Source: COE1 sp045579665 (lineage in GTDB: Bacteria; Bacillota; Clostridia; Lachnospirales; Lachnospiraceae). From it: a DNA stretch of 38,528 bases. This document shows positions 34,222 to 38,528 of this stretch, piece by piece; positions within the stretch are counted from its first letter, which is position 1; every line of letters begins with the position of its first letter. The notes beneath the pieces are model-generated. The model had not been told where the DNA came from, made no database searches, and worked only from the letters and a program-made list of their open reading frames with translations. Both the position numbers and the translations under genes were made by a program. Where the stretch lies: positions 1 to 38,528 of the forward strand of contig JAZNMO010000068.1 of assembly GCA_045579665.1 (NCBI GenBank), written 5' to 3'.

Positions 34222-36138
34222 CTAATATAATGCCTGTCTCTTGGCATCCTTATTATCATACATAATTTCGTCCGCTTCACGTACATAATCATCAAAATCT
34301 CTGTCCATATCATCGTCCGTAATCGTATACCCTATACTGACTGCCAGACTAAACGGATATTTCTCCTGTCTTGCCTGTGTTTTTAACTGCGAATGAATAT
34401 GATGCTGAATGGAATCTATCTTATATTTCTCCATATCCTCCATAACCACCACAAACTCATCTCCGCCGTGACGTATGGCAATTGCATTCTCACCGCAACA
34501 ATTCTGAATTACACTTGCCGTCTTCTTTATCGCCATATCACCGTATTCATGCCCGAACCGGTCGTTAATGTATTTGAGTCTGTCCATATCAAGAAAAAGA
34601 ATCAGTACCTTCTTACCTGCTGCTCTCCTCTCCTCAAAGAACTTACGAGCCACCTTTTCATAGCCCTGACGATTATAAAGTCCTGTCATAGCGTCTGTCA
34701 TATACAGCTTTGACAAAAGCATATTAAAATATGCAAGCTTCTCCTTCTTATGCAGATTCTCAATTGCATTTGAGAAGGTATTCACTACGGTAAACAAATA
34801 CTGGGTCGACATGAGATATTCCGCATTACGAAGAACCATATAGCCCACCTCGTACTCGCTGATATGTACAGGCTGGAACAGATATACCATTCCCGGCTTA
34901 TCCGATTCAAAGGTAGGGAACAGCCCTGTAATCGTAGTCTTTGCAGTATCATTTATCTTACCATCCTCATAAACAAATGCAAGACGCATTTCCTCCGGAT
35001 AGCCATCCTTTGCAAGCTCATCATTTGTAAGCAGATTATGCTGTCTTAAGTCTGTAATATCTCTATATGCATAAATCCTACTATCCAATGCAAGATAAAT
35101 AGCATCGCACTGCGCATTGGGTAGCCATTCCTCAATGCATCCTGCCATTTCACCAATGGAATTAAGCAACTGTACATCATGCTCCAGTTCCAAGAGCCCA
35201 CCCTCAAAAGCATTGGTATTAATCTCATACATAATCTGCCAAGAGTCATGTGCCCTTCTGTCTACCGGCTTGTTAGACTTACAGCCGCAGCTGTCCCAGT
35301 AAACAGGATATGTCTTGGTATAATTAAATCTCTCTAACGGCTCTCCATTCCATATCTTCAAAAGCATTTCTACTGCAAGAACTCCCACTTCCTCACGAAT
35401 ATGTCCAACAGTAGTAATCTTTGGTGAATAAAAGCTTGCTTTATCAAAATTATCAAATCCGGTTACCCTGATATCCTCAGGAATACGATAGCCTGCCGCA
35501 ACAGCCGCTTCACATACTCCTACCGCTATATTATCATTTGCACAGATGATAGCATCCGGTACCTCTCCCTTTTTCTTCAACAGAGTAGAAAAACCATTCA
35601 ACCCACACTGACACTCATAATTTTCATAATAAAAATCATCTGCATCATAACAAATCTGATGCGCATCCATATAATCTTTGATTGCCTGTACACGTACCGA
35701 ATTTTCAAAATTATCCTCTGGTCCCATGACACACCAGAAACGTTCACAGTCATGCTTGTGATGCAAATGCTCTATAATATCCGTAATCGCCGCATAATTG
35801 TTAATACCCGCATAATAGCAGCCCTCTATCTCATGGGCAAGAGAAATAATCGGCTTGCCACTGGCACGAAGCTTCGTCATCAGACGCTTGGTAACCTCCG
35901 GGTCATCTATATTATTAATATATACAAGGATACCATCAAACTCAGAAAAGTCAGGTAACTCAAAAATATTATATTCTCCATGGCTGTACTTTTCGTCCAG
36001 ACTCCAGCTTGCAAAGCAGTTAAAGATATAGAGATTAATCTCTTCCCCCTGCTCCCTGATTCTGCTCATAATTCCTGATGGCCATGCATAAGTGAAGAAT
36101 CTTTTCCAGCTATTCATTACCAATGCAACTTTCTTCAT
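34222..36138 (-). CDS. Soluble LacI/periplasmic-binding-protein-like sensor fused to a GGDEF domain (second copy)
   Basis: This 638-residue cytosolic protein shares the plan of the 22456-24357 gene. A LacI-like ligand-binding core without helix-turn-helix fills residues 1-278 (AIICANDNIAVGVCEAA, VTGFDNFDKASF, ITTVGHIREE). SCGC is at 283-286, followed by a middle region with a possible GAF-like fold, and a GGDEF domain from about 480 (TDAMTGLYNRQGYE). Here the active site is canonical GGDEF (558-562), and no RxxD inhibitory site is present. It should be an active diguanylate cyclase controlled by a small ligand. GAGGAGG lies eight bases before the ATG. Its place between copA and two chemoreceptor genes fits a motility role but proves none. 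Confidence 0.9.
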   Translation of the reverse strand: MKKVALVMNSWKRFFTYAWPSGIMSRIREQGEEINLYIFNCFASWSLDEKYSHGEYNIFELPDFSEFDGILVYINNIDDPEVTKRLMTKLRASGKPIISLAHEIEGCYYAGINNYAAITDIIEHLHHKHDCERFWCVMGPEDNFENSVRVQAIKDYMDAHQICYDADDFYYENYECQCGLNGFSTLLKKKGEVPDAIICANDNIAVGVCEAAVAAGYRIPEDIRVTGFDNFDKASFYSPKITTVGHIREEVGVLAVEMLLKIWNGEPLERFNYTKTYPVYWDSCGCKSNKPVDRRAHDSWQIMYEINTNAFEGGLLELEHDVQLLNSIGEMAGCIEEWLPNAQCDAIYLALDSRIYAYRDITDLRQHNLLTNDELAKDGYPEEMRLAFVYEDGKINDTAKTTITGLFPTFESDKPGMVYLFQPVHISEYEVGYMVLRNAEYLMSTQYLFTVVNTFSNAIENLHKKEKLAYFNMLLSKLYMTDAMTGLYNRQGYEKVARKFFEERRAAGKKVLILFLDMDRLKYINDRFGHEYGDMAIKKTASVIQNCCGENAIAIRHGGDEFVVVMEDMEKYKIDSIQHHIHSQLKTQARQEKYPFSLAVSIGYTITDDDMDRDFDDYVREADEIMYDNKDAKRQALY

Positions 36139-36169
36139 ATCTCGCCTCCTCGTATGTATATGGCATATT

Positions 36170-36221
36170 TTACGACATATTATGCAATCATGGTATAATA
36201 TGGATATTATATTTGTCGTAA
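36170..36221. promoter_or_regulatory. Inverted repeat upstream of the second sensor/GGDEF gene
   Basis: TTACGACA (36170-36177) and TGTCGTAA (36214-36221) are perfect 8-bp inverted arms 36 bases apart, flanking an AT-rich centre that contains TATAAT on the plus strand (36194-36199). The arms could be paired operator half-sites for the downstream gene. No consensus minus-strand promoter stands out. The rest of 36139-36349 is AT-rich with only the receptor gene's terminator. Confidence 0.4.
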
Positions 36222-36310
36222 CACATTTTTGAAAAATACACTACTATATTATCTTGTATACTTGTGCAATTACGTTCGTTTTCTGTATATTCAAGAACTT
36301 GAAATATTTC

Positions 36311-36342
36311 AAAAAGCTCCCCTGCCAATCACAAGGGAGCTT
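36311..36342 (-). terminator. Intrinsic terminator of the chemoreceptor genes
   Basis: AAGCTCCC (36314-36321) pairs perfectly with GGGAGCTT (36335-36342). On the minus strand it starts seven bases after the stop codon and ends in TTTTTGAAA. Confidence 0.88.
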
Positions 36343-36349
36343 CTTCAGC

Positions 36350-38086
36350 CTACGCTTCTAATTTTTTAAATCTACTAACTTCCTGATTCAAATTGTTCGC
36401 AATACTATGATTATCTTCTACTGCAGATGCAATGACCTCCATGTTTCCATGAATATCCGCCGTACTCTCTGTAGCCTGCACTACAGACTTGGTACTCTCT
36501 AAGACTGCATTGTTAATCTCACTGATTCCAACGCTCATAGTCTGTGCAACCTCTTCCATATCAGCCGCCTTTGCCTCAATAACTGCAAATACTTCCTTCA
36601 GTCTTGTTGCATCTGACTTATAGCCCTCCGAAGAATCCACAAATGCCTCATAGTCCTTCAGAACATTATTTGCGACGTATTCCATAATCTCGTTTGCATT
36701 ATTTACCAAATCCTGTACCGCACCGGTTACCATTCCACTGATTTCCTGAATGCTCTTAGCAGTATCACGGCTGCTGTCTGCAAGCTGCGTAATTTCATCT
36801 GCTACTACAGCAAATCCCTTTCCTGCCTCACCTGCTCTGGCTGCCTCAATAGAAGCATTTAATGCCAACAGGTTTGTCTGACTGGAAATATTTAAAATGT
36901 CTGTTGTAAGCTGATTAATTCTCTCAACTGACTTACTTTCTTCAATCGCTACCTCCATACGGCTCTGAATGTCAGATACCATATTCTTGGTAACCTCCTG
37001 ACTATGAATACTACTCTTACTTACTTCGTCTGCACGCTGTGTTAAGCCGTCTACCAGTTCAACCGTAGCACCGACCTCACTGCCCATATCCTTTGCAGAG
37101 CCAAGCACCTTTCCTGACCCCTCTTCGATGGACTGCATGGTAGCACTTACCTCCTGCATACTTGCAGAAAGCTCTTCCATAGTCGCTGAAACACTGTCCG
37201 TTTCATCCTTACAAAGCACAACCTTATCATTGATTTCCTCTGCTGATTCATACATCTGTGTCGCACCGCCGCGAATAGAAAGCATGACATTCTGCAAAGT
37301 ATCAAGGAAATGATTGATGCAGCCAATCATCTGACCAACCTCATCTACCTGCTTGGTCTGCAAGCGTATAGTCAGGTCACCTTCGCCCTTGTCAATGTTA
37401 TTTACCATATCAAGAAGTACTTCATTACTCTTCTTGATTGGCTGTACAATAGTTTTATAAATATAAACACCACCAATTGTAACACCAACAATAAACAATG
37501 CTGCCATAACTCCAATAATAATATTCAAATCCAAAATCGCTTTATCAATAGAAGCCACGCAATTATCCTGTGCCTGTAAAAGTGCCTCTTCAAAAGCACC
37601 ATAGGCTTCATCCATCGCATTTACAGAGCCAAACATACCGCCCTGTGCTGCTGCGGCGCCTGCCTGGTCACCTGCGTTATAGCATGCTACAACTGTTTCT
37701 CCGATATTTACCAAAGCACCAATCTTATCTGCATATCCGTTAAAGGTCTCTAATACATTTGCTTCCTCAACCTGCTCACATAATCCGCGAATCAGCTCAA
37801 TGTTTTCGTTTAACAGTGCAATGTCTCCCGGCATATTTCCTGCCATTCTTGCTACAGAGTCTGCCGAATTAGAAGTAGCAATCATATTACAATACATCTT
37901 TAATGTTTCAATACATGAAATCAAATCTGCTTCGTCTGCACGAATCTCAATAAATAATTCCTGAAGTTCTTTTACGTTTTCCTCAACATTAGCCGTATTC
38001 ATTGTATTCATAACTGAACCAACGAAATAAATGATTAAAAGTGACGCAAACATGGTCATGACCTTGACCACAATATGCTTTTTCAT
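36350..38086 (-). CDS. Methyl-accepting chemotaxis protein
   Basis: This 578-residue membrane receptor feeds CheA/CheW. A transmembrane helix at about 9-27 and another at 188-210 bracket an extracytoplasmic, mostly helical domain of about 160 residues (four-helix-bundle type). HAMP follows at about 211-265, then the long signalling coiled coil. The conserved hairpin tip reads LLALNASIEAARAGEAGKGF, with Asn410 in LNAS, followed by AVVADEI. Ligand cannot be deduced. AAGGAGG lies eight bases before the ATG, and the upstream receptor gene ends 18 bases before it, so the two are probably cotranscribed. Confidence 0.95.
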   Translation of the reverse strand: MKKHIVVKVMTMFASLLIIYFVGSVMNTMNTANVEENVKELQELFIEIRADEADLISCIETLKMYCNMIATSNSADSVARMAGNMPGDIALLNENIELIRGLCEQVEEANVLETFNGYADKIGALVNIGETVVACYNAGDQAGAAAAQGGMFGSVNAMDEAYGAFEEALLQAQDNCVASIDKAILDLNIIIGVMAALFIVGVTIGGVYIYKTIVQPIKKSNEVLLDMVNNIDKGEGDLTIRLQTKQVDEVGQMIGCINHFLDTLQNVMLSIRGGATQMYESAEEINDKVVLCKDETDSVSATMEELSASMQEVSATMQSIEEGSGKVLGSAKDMGSEVGATVELVDGLTQRADEVSKSSIHSQEVTKNMVSDIQSRMEVAIEESKSVERINQLTTDILNISSQTNLLALNASIEAARAGEAGKGFAVVADEITQLADSSRDTAKSIQEISGMVTGAVQDLVNNANEIMEYVANNVLKDYEAFVDSSEGYKSDATRLKEVFAVIEAKAADMEEVAQTMSVGISEINNAVLESTKSVVQATESTADIHGNMEVIASAVEDNHSIANNLNQEVSRFKKLEA

Positions 38087-38104
38087 TTGTTTATCCTCCT
38101 TGGA

Positions 38105-38528
38105 TTATACCATAAACTGTTCCATCATTCTTACCATGGTCTCTACCTGAGCCATCTGCTCTTCACTAACTGCGGCAGTCTCTTCCGAAGAAGCTGAGTT
38201 ATTATTTACTACCTCTGATATAGATACCATAGTCGAATTGATTTCCTGAATACGTGCAACCTCATCCTCTAAGAGACCTGAAATTGCATTCATCTTATCC
38301 GTTGCCTGCTTCGCATCTGAAAGAACTCTCTTCATATCCTCTGCAGTCTGTCCGGCAATATCAATACCCTTATCTACCGCACTAACCGTCGCCTCAATTA
38401 ATGTAGTAGTTTCTTTCGCTGCATTCGATGACTCCTCTGCCAGCTTTCTAATCTGGTCAGCAACAACTGCAAAGCCCTTACCTGCTTCTCCTGCTCTTGC
38501 CGCCTCAATAGAAGCATTGAGTGAAAGG
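38105..38528 (-). CDS. Methyl-accepting chemotaxis protein, C-terminal part (cut by window edge)
   Basis: The reading frame is open from the stop codon to the right edge of the window, giving the last 141 residues of a receptor. It begins inside the signalling hairpin tip (LNASIEAARAGEAGKGF, then AVVADQIRKLAEES) and continues through the C-terminal coiled coil, with SASSEETAAVSEEQ as a likely methylation region. The sensor domain is outside the window. It is a paralogue of the receptor encoded 18 bases downstream. Confidence 0.93.
   Translation of the reverse strand, partial: LSLNASIEAARAGEAGKGFAVVADQIRKLAEESSNAAKETTTLIEATVSAVDKGIDIAGQTAEDMKRVLSDAKQATDKMNAISGLLEDEVARIQEINSTMVSISEVVNNNSASSEETAAVSEEQMAQVETMVRMMEQFMV

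Overview
The window looks like a chromosomal segment of a low-GC, motile anaerobe of the Clostridia, most likely a Lachnospiraceae member (Roseburia/Agathobacter/Butyrivibrio-like). This is inferred from AT-leaning coding sequence with strong AGGAGG-type ribosome sites, GatCAB, uronate catabolism, two chemotaxis receptors and sugar-sensor/GGDEF fusions lacking a DNA-binding domain. No tRNA, rRNA, CRISPR array, prophage or insertion sequence was seen.

Layout, left to right. (1) 1-319 holds a 235-bp imperfect palindrome (48-282) with branched internal stems. (2) 320-4490, minus strand: a five-gene pantothenate/CoA operon, panG-like - panB - panC - panD - coaBC, behind a good promoter at 4607-4634. 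(3) 4685-8632, minus: a GH2 glycoside hydrolase and a beta-lactamase-fold serine hydrolase, with a two-hairpin element upstream. (4) 8767-12675, minus: AI-2E-family exporter, CmpB-like membrane protein and hybrid histidine kinase. (5) 12898-14514, plus: membrane diguanylate cyclase, convergent with a MATE transporter (14506-15882, minus). (6) 16019-18860, plus: trkA-trkH potassium uptake. (7) 18941-22340, minus: an ABC ATPase and a large FtsX-like permease. (8) 22456-24357, minus: a cytosolic sugar-sensor/GGDEF protein. (9) 24489-27195, minus: uxuB and uxuA, divergent from an AraC regulator (27399-28280, plus). (10) 28252-31501, minus: gatC-gatA-gatB. (11) 31569-34118, minus: copper ATPase with a CopZ-like domain at its C-terminus. 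(12) 34222-36138, minus: a second sensor/GGDEF protein. (13) 36350-38528, minus: two methyl-accepting chemotaxis proteins, the second cut by the window edge.

The pan/coaBC genes together cover ketopantoate to phosphopantetheine precursors apart from pantothenate kinase. UxuA/UxuB with the AraC protein form a fructuronate-mannonate-KDG module. Three GGDEF proteins and two chemoreceptors within 26 kb point to c-di-GMP control of motility or surface behaviour. In the two soluble GGDEF proteins the input is probably a cytoplasmic sugar-like ligand.

The least ordinary signals are the structured palindrome at 48-282, a two-copy tandem-hairpin element (8653-8704 and 21572-21633), and a ribosome site plus ATG inside copA exactly at the start of the fused CopZ-like domain. 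Also of note is a bidirectional terminator whose loop carries the stop codons of two convergent genes.
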